DNA of 64,000 nucleotides from Phalacrocorax aristotelis (Eukaryota > Chordata > Aves > Suliformes > Phalacrocoracidae), in assembly GCF_949628215.1 (NCBI RefSeq), contig NC_134298.1, positions 124,001 to 188,000 on the forward strand, in the 5' to 3' direction. The position numbers and the translations under genes are program-made. This document shows, in pieces, positions 51,260 to 61,700 of this stretch. The first letter of the stretch is position 1, and every line of letters starts with the position of its first letter. A model generated the notes under the pieces. It did no database searches. It saw nothing but the letters and a program-made list of their open reading frames with translations, and was not told the origin of the DNA.

Positions 51260-51384
51260 CCCTTCAGCTCTTGGAGAAAGACGCCGAACCCTCAGTCTCG
51301 TCCCTGGCAGCTCAGACCGTGCTGATCCTGAGATCTCCAAGGGAGCAGCCAACATCAGGATGGACCCTGTGGGCGCTGTGCTGA
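51260..51384 (+). CDS. Possible terminal exon of a maestro-heat-repeat (MROH)-like gene
   Basis: After a strong acceptor (CTTTCCTTCTCTTGCAG) a frame opens with LQLLEKDAEPSVSSLAAQT, then VLILRSPREQPTSGW, and ends at TGA 51382-51384. The EKDxEPSVxSLAAQT pattern is what I associate with the C-terminal HEAT repeat of avian MROH-family proteins, which are multi-copy in birds. No other MROH exon could be recognised nearby on the + strand, so this may be an isolated remnant or the end of a gene whose other exons I missed. The match is from memory and short. Confidence 0.4.
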
Positions 51385-51888
51385 TGGCTCTGCACAGCCA
51401 GGCAGCGGTGAAACTCTCTTCAAGAAAATTGATGTCTTTGCCTCAAGCTGGAACCACAAGCCCAAGGCCATGGTGTCCTTCACAGGGGAACCACCGTGAG
51501 CATGCTGAGCAGACAGCATTCCTCTGGGCCTCTACCACTATGTGCGGGACAGCTCACCCCTCGGCACACCCTGGCCCCATTATCGGTTTAGCATGTCACC
51601 CCTCTGTTAGGCTTTCCCTCAAAAGAAGGCCTGTTTGTTCACCTCCCATGGAAGTCTTCTCTCTCTGGGCAGGCAGAGGGCAAAAGGGAAAAGGCAGAGC
51701 CTGAAAGAACAGGGATTGCCCTGAGAGCTGCCGGATGGCCAGGCTTTCCAGCAGCCCATGGCAGCACAGCACACACTGAGCCAGGGTGTCCTTGCAAGAA
51801 AGGCCCGGCTGCCCTGCTGGGCTGCAAAGCCTGGAGGTTTCATCCTGGTGTGCAGACGTGGCCACCTCTGACATGCTCTGGCTGGTGT

Positions 51889-52163
51889 TGCTGAGCACGA
51901 CGTCATGCGGTATGGAATATCCCTTTGGTCAGCTGGGGTCAGCTGTCCCAGCTGGGTCCCCTGCCAGCTTCTGGGGCACCCACAGCCTCCTCCCTGGCAC
52001 AGCACCGTGAGGAGCAGAAAAGGCCTCAACACCGTGTCAACGCTGCTCAGCGATAACTGAAACATCCCTGCGTTATCAATGCTGTTTTCAGCACAAATCC
52101 AAAGCACAGTCCCAGACCAGCTACGATCAAGGAAATCCACTCTGTCACAGCCCAGAGCAGCAC
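51889..52163 (-). mobile_element. Truncated LTR of the same family (copy C)
   Basis: On the minus strand the sequence begins TGCTCTGGGCTGTGACAGAG, passes through the family block GGATTTGTGCTGAAAACAGC and stops just past GGTATGGAATATCC read in + (51910-51923). Only the 5' half (U3) of the LTR remains. It lies between the MROH-like exon and the 3' end of the CCDC81-like gene. Confidence 0.8.
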
Positions 52164-52169
52164 ACCCGG

Positions 52170-54045
52170 CCAGCTGCTGGGATGGGGACTACAGCTGCCC
52201 GCATGCCACTGGCAGTGGAGGACTACACCCCCCCAGCAAGCCCCAGGGCAGGGAGTACAGCTCCCAGCACACTGTGGAGTACGGCCCCACCAGCCGGAGG
52301 CCAGCCGGCCCTGCTGCTGGCCCAGGAGGCATCAGCCGATGCGATGCGGGGGCTGGCCCCGCACCTCCTCACCCTCCTGCCACCCATCCTGCCTGAGGCA
52401 GGAGCGCCCAGGGCAGCACCACCGATGACTTCAGAAAAATATATTCCAACAAGCTGGAGAATGGTGACAGAGGTTTGTCAAGTTGTCAGTTGTTTGCTTT
52501 TTAAAGGGAGGAGCTGGAAGTAACTGGAAGATGCTCCGATCTAGCAAGTCCGTCCAAACTCCCCACCAGATGTGGAGGAAGAGGCCAAGATGGCCGGTGC
52601 CCAAGAGAAGAGGCTTCCTCCTGCTGAGGCAGCCCGGGAGGCGTAATGAGTTTTATCTGTTCTCAGGCACAAGCGACTTCCAGACAAAAGGCTTCAAGGA
52701 CCTTGAATCTGACGATTGAATAGCCAACATAGCTAAATTGCCTCCATCCTGGCTATGTCTGACTGGGGCCATGGATGCCTCCGGAAGGCTTCTGCCCCTG
52801 CGCTGGGGCATCAGACGTGGTGAGGCACAGCAGCGGCTTGGCATCTCACCCAGCCTTTCGTTCTGCTTGCAGCCCAGCTAGTCCCTACCCAGCCCTGCTG
52901 GCGCATCAATGTTCGGGACCAAGGGAAAGAGCTTTCCTGGCCAGGACAAAGGGAGAGGTGGGTGCAGAGGTGCTTTGTAGGGCAGTGCTGGGAGCTGCAA
53001 AGGAGGAATGAGTGTGCCTGACGCCCCCTGCCCATCAGGAGACCCTGCTGCTCCTCAGGGGTGGCAGTGCCCAAGGAGAGGCCGCTGGTTGCCTGCTGCC
53101 GGCCCTGGGAGGCCCTGGGACACACAGAAAGGCATGGGGAGCTCCCTGGGTGCCATGAGATGGCACCACAATCCTGCATGGTAAAAAGGAAATGGTATAT
53201 TTCAATGTGGGCAAAGTCAGGTCTCCACAGACTCAGGGCTTTTCAGGAAAAAGTAGCCTGCAGGGGATTGACTGACTGACCCAACCTCCTTTAGCACTGT
53301 TAAGCCTGCCTGGGCTCTGGAAACATCGCTGCCACCACCTGCATGGAGTCCCCGTGGAGGCTGGGCAAGGTGCGGGTGCCCAAGAGCAGCAGCTCGGGCT
53401 TCCCTCCCTCCTATGCGTAACCTGCTTTCTGGCCCCTATAGCATGCGTTATGCCAGCTCAGGTGTGTGGAGAGGAGCTTTTGGAGGTGTCCCCATCTCAC
53501 CTCAGCTTCACCCCTCCTTTCTAACCAGGAGGTGTTGAATAAATGGCTCGGGAGCCCAGGCACAGCTTTGGCACAGTCAGCCTATGCACCTGGAAGGCTG
53601 CCCCCCATAACTTCCCTCTCCCCCGGCACGGGTCCTGCCTGGGGTTTCAGTGTCCCCACGGCACACGGTGGTGCCTGCACAGCTCTGGCCTGGGCACCCC
53701 ACAGTGCCCGGGCTGTGCGAGCCTCCAGATGCTTCCCCCTTCAGGTCTGCTCCCCTGGGTGCCCAGCACTACTCTTCCTCCTCCTCCCTCCTCTCTCCCC
53801 AGCGATAATCCCCTGCCCAGCAGGGATCTGCAGCCCTCTTTCCTGCACTGGCCTTTCCCTGCCCCACCAACACTCACCCACTGCCCAGTGCAGCTTTCAC
53901 AGCCGCCAAGAAGAGACCCACAGTGTCAGACGCAGTGGTTTGCAGATGGAGCTTTATGGAACAGAAGGAAGCACTGGTGTTAGCGGCCTGGCTGGCCGGC
54001 ACTGGTGGTTGTCATGCTGGAGGAGGCTCTTGCTGGACCCCTCTC
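52170..54045. other. GC-rich stretch between LTR copy C and the CCDC81-like gene
   Basis: Open frames are abundant but are explained by low stop-codon density in GC-rich DNA. A plus-strand AATAAA occurs at 53538-53543 and could serve a plus-strand transcript. A minus-strand CATAAA at 53958-53953 could serve the CCDC81-like gene. No further exon was recognised. Confidence 0.4.
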
Positions 54046-55740
54046 TCAGGATATTCTGTGCCCGAGAAGCTCTCCTGGGACTATGCCAACGTGGACTGCA
54101 TCCGCTTCCCCAGAGCTGCGGAGTGGAATACAAAGCTCTGTAGTCTTGTATGCACAGATTGGGGCAGAGCAACACTACAAGGCTAGACAGGATACGTGTG
54201 GTGGGATCTGCTGCTGCCCGGAGAGAGCAGCCCCCATGGTCCCTGTAATGCAATCCCAGCCTGCTGCTCTCCACGCCACGAGGGCTGCCAGGAAGACACC
54301 CTCTTTGCCCAGGGGTTGCGGGGAGTCGAAGGGAGGGAGGGAGGGAGGGAGGGAGGGTGCTGCCGGGCAGGGGCAAACACGGGGCATGTTTGGAGATCCT
54401 TAGCTGGGGGAATCCTCCTGGGGAAAGGCTCCTACCGCAGCAAGGACAAAGCCTCACATCTCGACCTGCCTCTCCCCTCTCCCAGTCACCCCCACGGTCC
54501 CATTCAACCCCACAGACTGCTCAGGGCCAGCTGTGCTTGGGGCTGCAGAGAGGCACCTGGCATCGAGGACTGACCCGTGCCATTCCCATGGCATGAGATA
54601 GGAGAGGACGCTGTCCATGTCCAGCCCCGTCGCACCGGGACTTCCTTCCCCCGCCCACAGCTGGGTCACCAGCCTGGCCCAGCTGGCCTGGGTCTGCCCC
54701 GAACCTGGCTCACACTCACCTTTTCAGAGCTGAGGACTCCCAAAGGCAAAGCCTCCACTTGTGCTCTGGGCTCTCCTCAGGATCCACGGAGGGCTCTTCT
54801 CTGCCCTCTCCCCACCACTCTGCAGTGCCACAAATGCAGGAGGCCTGCACAGAGAGAGAGGGGTGAGCACAGGAGATGTTGCTGGGCAGCAGGGAAGGCG
54901 CCTCGAGCTGTGACGGCCCCACACAAGGACAGTCAGCCCCCACGCTCCTCGGGTTTGGGGACCGTCCCACCTTGGCTCCCTGGCAGGAAAGCAATGCTTG
55001 TTTCCTAATTGTTTTTCCCTGCCTGTGGTACCTGGGCCTCCACTGGTCTCGCTCTTCTTGCCAAGGCTTCTTGGGTGCCACTTTTGGCCCTTGCCTTCTG
55101 CTGGTACTTCTTGCGCAAGGAGTCCCAGAGCTTGCATCCTTCGTCCTCCGTGCACACGCGGGACTGTGCCTGCAGGACCACGGCAATGCCATAGCAGGCA
55201 GGGCTGGTGCAATTTTAGCTCTCCCCCTCCCTCCTGCCCCTTCTTCTCAGCATCTCCACCAGCCCCGGTTCCCTCACAGCCCTCTCAGGCCTGACTGCAG
55301 AGCCTTTTTGCAATGACCCCTGAGACAAGTGACCATGGGACTGAAAGCGACCCAGATGCCTGCTATCCCAAAGAAGCCTGGCAGTGCCATCGTCATCAGA
55401 AACACCACCAATCAAGCCTTGGGGTGTTTCTGGAGATGACACAAGTGAAGGCTGCCTTCTAAGTGGACAGAACAACCCGCGGCCTCTCGAGAAAGCCGTG
55501 GGAGAAGTGCTTCAGCCTTCAGCTGAGCACACGGTAGGGGGTCTTGCAAGACGTGACATCCATATAACATTGCTTTTCTACAGGCGGCTATGACGCCGTC
55601 CCTCCAGGAGCTCACGTACCGGTCGTGCCCTCCTCTTCCCTGGCCTAGCAGGGGGTGCAGGCTGGAGTCCAGCTTCCCGCAGCTGTTGGCTGCTGCGTTC
55701 CTCTTTCCGCGAGCGATGCCACCGCAGCACTGCGAGCTCG
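54046..55740 (-). CDS. CCDC81-like: Exons 12-15 of the CCDC81-like gene: C-terminus, with a possible early alternative stop
   Basis: Exon 12 (55740-55620) encodes residues 489-528, R-rich and ending ARPGKRRARP before a GTACGTGAG donor. Exon 13 (55169-55032) encodes residues 529-574, including CKLWDSLRKKYQQKARAK. Exon 14 (54844-54720) encodes residues 575-615, tryptophan-rich, with a near-perfect donor AAAAG|GTGAGT. Exon 15 (54115-54046) encodes the last 22 residues and a TGA. If the exon 12 donor is not used, translation reads on 13 codons to TAG at 55580-55578, giving a 541-residue form. Exon 13 is open in all three frames, which is common in GC-rich sequence. I chose its frame by phase and helical character. 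This end is less certain than the HU domains, since I cannot match it to a remembered homologue. Confidence 0.6.
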
Positions 55741-58700
55741 CTGCAGAAACACAGTAGGAGGAGGTGGTGTGAGCGCGGGCAGACTGCTCTCCAGCCGGGG
55801 CTCCCAAGCTGGGCGCCCACCGCAGCCGCTGAAGGCGGCTCTGCCGAGAGGCGGGTGCCAGGAAAAGCGCCTCTCTGCCCTGGTGCTTCGGGGGGCAGGA
55901 GGAAGGGCACTGCAGGAGAGGAAGCACTGCCCGCCTCTGGAGAGATTTACCACTTGAGCTTGTCCTGCAGATCCACCTCCTCGTCCCACTGCCCGCTGCG
56001 CTTGCGCTCAACCTGCCCCAGGATGCACGTCACCACCTCCTGCAGGGACCGGTGTGTCCGTGGGGACAAGCTCCTGCAACAGCAAGGACAAAGTTTCTCT
56101 GACCCTCCTGCCTCTTCCCGCACCCAGACTCACACATACATGGCCCCATTCGGCCCCACAGCCCCTTTGAGGCAGGAGGAGTTTCAAGCCCTGCTTTGCT
56201 CCCTGCTGTCGGGCTCTAGCCCAGCTCATTCCCATGGCTGGAGAAATCTCTGGGCACACTCTGCGGCCCCTTGGCTCTCAGGGGTTGGCTTCCCTGACCC
56301 ACCGCCGGTGGCTCACCACCACCACCCCCCTGCCCCAGGCCCTGGCTGGAGCTGGTGCACTCTTACCGCTTAGGGGGAACAGTGTCATCCTCGTGGACTG
56401 TGGGTGGACCTTCGCTATCCCCTTCCCACTCCTGCATCGTCATCATTTCCAGGAGGTCGAGGCTGGACTCCTCCGTCTCTGTGCTCGTCAGGTCGCTGGC
56501 TGATAATTCGTCAGAGGAACTGGATTCCTGCACAGGAAGAGACTCTCATGCAACGGCCCCACACCCGGAGGGTGCTGCTTCCCAGCGTGCAAACCCCCAG
56601 ACCACTTCTGGCAGGGACCCTACTGCAATGGGGAAAACCAGGAGCAGGACCTCAGCATGCCCTTGGGGTGACGCCTGCTTGTCACCAGGGTTTCACTACA
56701 ACCCCCTGGCACCCCTCTTGCTCAGGAAAGGCAGCCGTCACCCGCCCAGCTCCGCTGCAGCAACGCTGCTATGACGGCTGGGGTGCTGGAGGTACCGTGC
56801 AATCTCAGCCCCACCTGGAGGAGAAAGTGCTCTTTCTCGGCACAAATTCAAAATACCTGGCTCCTCTGTGTCTCCTTTTCTCGCTCAGCTTTCGCCTCGG
56901 GCGTCTCCTTTTGTCTCTTGGCCTTCAATTCAGTTGCTGGTGGGGTTTGCCCTCGACTTGTTTTTGCCTTCGCCAGCTCCTTTTTCTTCTTTTCCTCTTC
57001 ACCCAAGAATTTCCTGATGTGTTTTGGAAGCCTCTCCTTGCTCTGCAAGTGGTTATTCTGCAGGGCGACCAAAATGCAACAGCAGGCAGCATTAGTCTGC
57101 CCTGCAGAGGGCTGAGCTCTTCTCATTCCCGCCCTCCCTTTTGCCCCTTCTCTTCTGCCTATCTATCCACATTGGTTTGCTCCCGGGCTTCTGCAGGCTC
57201 CACCCAAGAGCCCGTCTCCAGTAAGAGGGAGCTAAGTGACTCCTGGGAGAATCGGCAGGCATGGAGCGAGGCCTCTCTACAGCCCGCTACGACACACTCA
57301 CTGCAGCAGCCTGTGTCAGGTACCTTTTCTCTGCTCTCAATCGTTCTGGCAATGAAGTCGACTGTTCTGGGTTGAACCAGAGGAATTACTTTCTCTTTCG
57401 CCTCTATTTCCTTCAAGGAGCTCCCCTGGATGGGCGGCAGCTGCCTGCAAAGACACAACAGGGTGCGTTGGCAGGAGCGCAGGAGGAGCTGCTTCTGCGT
57501 CTTGTGCTTCCGAGTGGCGCACCTGCTTCTGCAGCAGCATGCGCTCTGCTTGCCGCCTTGTGATCAAGTGCGCAGAGACAGAGAAGACCCCCCAGGCTGT
57601 CAGGCTCAGATGTGCCCAACAGCCCCGCTGTAACTCAGGATGCCCAGGTCTAGGCCCTCTCTTGCTGGACCAATGAGAGGAACAGCGTCCTATGCCTGGA
57701 GATACTGCTCCGCCCTCCGGGTCAGTGCACTGAAGTCTGCTCAGTGGTCCAAATCCAGAGTGCTCACGGGCTGGACAGGTAGGTTGGGTGCTGGGGATGC
57801 AGCGTCAAAAAGGGGGAGGACACGACCCCATGTGAAAAGCAATCGTGCCACTGAGCTCTCCTGGGCCCTTCCCTTTTGCAAGGCCATAAGCCTGGTGTTA
57901 GCATAGAAGAGGCTTCTGGTTAATCAGAGGAATCCTCTGCAGAACCTAACTGCAGAACACTATTCTCAGCCAACAGAAAGGTCGGGGTCATTTCCATCTG
58001 AAGGGAAAGCCACACAGGCCTTCCGCTCCTGGAGTGAGCATTTGCAGTTAGTTCCTCAACAGATCTGCACGCTAGGAGCAAGGAAAGAAACGATGCTGCC
58101 AGCAGCGTCCCAAGGAGCTATGAGAGGCTTGCCATGCACCAAGAAACCATGAGTTAGTGGAACGTGGGATAACCACGCGTTGAGGTCATCTAGCCTCTGT
58201 GTCCAGGAGAAACGCCTCACTCCCAGAGAGGTGGGAGCACGGGGTCACCCTCATCGCGTTGTGCAAGTGTCTCACCTGGCACGAGGCTCACTCCTCTCAG
58301 TTTTGTGACTCTGCTCTGACTTCACAGTCACTGCAGGTAACCGCTGTGGGGAAAGCCTTGCTCGGTGGAGGAGGCGCTTCTCAGCAAGAGCCTCTAGAGA
58401 GAGGAAATGAGACGATTCTTCAGAACATCAACCTGGTGTTGGTCGGGGAACTGGGTGCCTCTCGTGTCCCAGTTGCAACAAGAGCAACGTGCAGGTCTGC
58501 TCAGGCCTGTGGTAACACTGCTGAAGGTGGTCCTTTTCACCCCTTTGGATGAAAGCCATGTTTCCTGGGACAGCAGCAGGGTCAGAGCTTTGCACCGTTT
58601 GCAGCACAGGCTGGGGAGTGGAGGCCACCAGGAAGGGGCCCGTCAGCAGTCCTAGCGGCCGTTTGTGGGGCAGGGCTGTCCTGAGGCCTTGTTCCACCAT

Positions 58701-61700
58701 GGGTCACTGGAGTTTTACCGTCATGGGTACAGAGAGTCACAGGAAGTGCCTCTCCCTCTTCCAGGCATCCTGGGTAGCCTCCGCCCTAATCCCCTGCAGA
58801 CACGGAGGAAGGAAAACCTACAGCCCCCTGCCAGCAACCTGCTGGTCCCTTACCTCTCTTTCCAGTGCCTTCACCTTTTCCCCAGCCCTGCTCTGGGGTG
58901 GCCTTCACGGGTGCGCTCAGCTCCACTTTTGCTGTTGGCGTTTTAGGCACGGTCTCAAGCTTGTACCTGGAAAGAGGAAGAAAGCATCAGGCTGAAGAAA
59001 GGACACCGCGTGGTTTCCCACGACAGCCCAACCACGAGGACCATAGCAGGAACTCCAGTGCCTGGAGGGGCAGGCGACGCCCCGTCGGCCCGTGCCAGTG
59101 TTTCCATCCTCCCTCTGAGAATGGTCGTCTTCCCACAAAACGCCCTTGCTGCTTCTGGGGAAAATGAGACCTCTCCTACTCCTAGTGCACGTGGCAAGCA
59201 GACTAATCTCTAGATTGTGAATCTTGCCCTCCAAGTTTCTTGTAGAGCCTCACAGATTCCTGCTCTTAAGGAGTCACCTCCCTCCCCTCAGTCGTCGATG
59301 GCACTGCACAGCAATGTTGGTACCAGACAGAGCTCTGCAGAATCCCACCAGACGCAAGCTCCCGTTTGGACCCCTCTGCCCCTTGGCCCCAAGCAGAAGG
59401 CACTCTCATGCATGGGAATGAGAAAGAGCTGGAGAAGCCTGCTGGAAAATGTTGCCTAAATGCCCCTCTTGGGCCACAGTAGGACAGAGGCATAAAGCGT
59501 TGTCGCTGTCCCGTCTTCCTCCAAATGAAGTCAAGCTGAACGAGAGCAAGCAGGGAGCTCCCTGCCAACAAGGCCTCTGAAACACTCCCTCCTCAATGCC
59601 ATCACGAGTACAGTTCTCAGTGCCCGGCAAGGCAGGCGTCCCAAGCACGAGGTGAGAAGCTGCTCGCCTGCTCCGCCAAGGGCTGCAGGAGCAAACATAC
59701 CGTGGTAGGACGATAACACGTCCAGAAGAGGTCTGGGCAGCAGCGGTGTCATGGCGTGAGATGACCGAGTCCCTCACCTCCGACATCTGCAACGAGGACG
59801 GAGACAGATGGCGGGAGATGGGACCGCTGGGAAGGGCTGGCTGCTCAGCCCACCTTAGGCCAACGCAAGCACAGGGCCAGAGCAGGCAAAGGGCTCTGGC
59901 CTCTGCAAGCCTTGCTCTGCCTGTGCCTCTGCTCCCTACCCCGAAGAGTGGGGCAAGCGGCACTCCCCACCCACCATCAGCGCTGGCCTTTTGCCACACA
60001 GTGAGGCCCCTCTGGGGGTATCTCTTGCAAAGCCAGACCATTGCACGCAAGGGAAGCGCTCCACAGAGAGCGTGCTGTACTGTGCACTGCGAGGAGCCCA
60101 AGGGGCTGAACAAGGCATGGCAGGGCGGGAGAAAGCAGCCCCCCAGTCCCCAGGACACGTTCCAGAAGAACCAGGGGTGGCCCTGGGAAAATGCAAATCC
60201 TACCTCAAGAAGAGCCTGGAACATCTGCCCAGTCCCATTCAGCCTTCTCAAAAAGTCTCTGTAAAATCTCATTTTTACGTCTTTTCCCTCTATGATCAGC
60301 ATGCCCACGTCGCTCCAAATGAGGGCAACGTTCTTGCTCTTCTCTAGGCAGGCACGGAGAAGAAAGATGGTCCTTTCCATGCAAAGCTGCACCGTGCCCT
60401 CAGAGACAGCGTTGTCGGACGCTATCTGAGCATACGGCAGCTGCTCAAAATGTTGATGACCTGAAAAACAAGAGAAGAGGAACACACCAGCTTGCAGAGC
60501 TGCCAGGCAGGCTGCCGTCAAAGGTCTGCAGCTTCCAGGCCCTCAGGCAATACATCGCTGCTGAGTTGCCTAGCTGGGACAGCGCTCTGAGGACAAGCTC
60601 GCATTGTCCCTTCCTGTTCCAAGTGGAAAGTGAGGTGCGGGACGGACAGCTCTGGTTTCTGCAATACAGGCGGCTCTGGCTTCTCCAATACAGACAGGGG
60701 AAGAGAGAGTCTTAGGTGCTTGGCAGGAAGAAGAGCCATCACGCAGGACAAGGTGGGGAGACAGGTGACAGGCCTCACGGCAAGCTGGAGGCTGCCAGGC
60801 CATTGGAGCCGTGCCCACATTCGGTGCTCTCTTGGACATCAGAGAAATGCACCCCAGGCACAGACCCAAGCTCTCGGTGCCCCCCAGGCTCCTACGACAG
60901 CTGCTGCAATGGCAGCAGTGACTGGAAAGCACAGGCATCGTGGTCGCTGGGTTTTGGAACAACCCCTCTTTCTGCCCTGGGTTTCCCCTGCTTTCCCCCC
61001 TTTCAGTCTGTCTGCTTACCAGGAATGTCTACGCAGCCGTATCGGAGGTCATGATCCCGCGCCAGAGTGTTTGCAAGATGAAACACGGGTCTCTCCACAA
61101 CCACCAGGCCCTTCTCCTTGCTGGCTACTCGCTGTCTGACAACCACAAAAGTCCCAAGTCCAGGAATGCGGACAGCCTGAAACAGGTGACATGGCGGATC
61201 AGAAGAAGTCTTGGAGGGACAGAGGGATGACTTGTCAGAGAATGGGGATGGTGCTTAGTGCCCTGCCCAGGCCTAGGCACAAAGGAGCGAGACGGGCTCT
61301 TTGGAAACCCTGGGAGAGGACAAACTGCATCTGCACTTTTCCCTCTCACTCCCCTTCACCTTCACCTTCACGAAGAACCCAATAGTGCAGGAAAAGCTGA
61401 CAGCCATCCTTTGGCTCAAGAAGACAAAAGGCGGGGAGGGGAATTCCCACACTTGGAATAAACCCTGAAGTCTCCCAGGTTTTGTCATGCAACTCTGACC
61501 ATGGGGACTCCAGAAGCCCCAGAAGCCTAGCGCTTTTTCTGACCCTAGGCCTGGACCTTATTGTACAGCTGAATAGGCAGAGGTGGCGGTGTGTGGCACA
61601 TCTGCGCATCGCAGCATCACGCTGGGGCATCGTTTCTGCTTTCAAGGAAGGGCAAGAACAATTGCACTCCAAGGCAAAGGGCTGTCAGGACTTCATCGGC

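Noticed and set aside
51619-52140. 173-residue minus-strand frame
   Set aside because: It reads through the truncated LTR copy C.
53466-54143. 225-residue plus-strand frame
   Set aside because: It is a proline, serine and cysteine-rich frame of no recognisable family in GC-rich sequence. Overlapping frames on both strands are equally open.
56404-57375. 323-residue plus-strand frame
   Set aside because: It lies antisense to exons 8-10 of the CCDC81-like gene, has no family resemblance, and is explained by low stop density in GC-rich DNA.
59406-60521. 371-residue minus-strand frame as a single-exon gene
   Set aside because: It joins exons 4 and 5 of the CCDC81-like gene through an intron that happens to be open. 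Splice signals and homology end at 60204 and restart at 59786.
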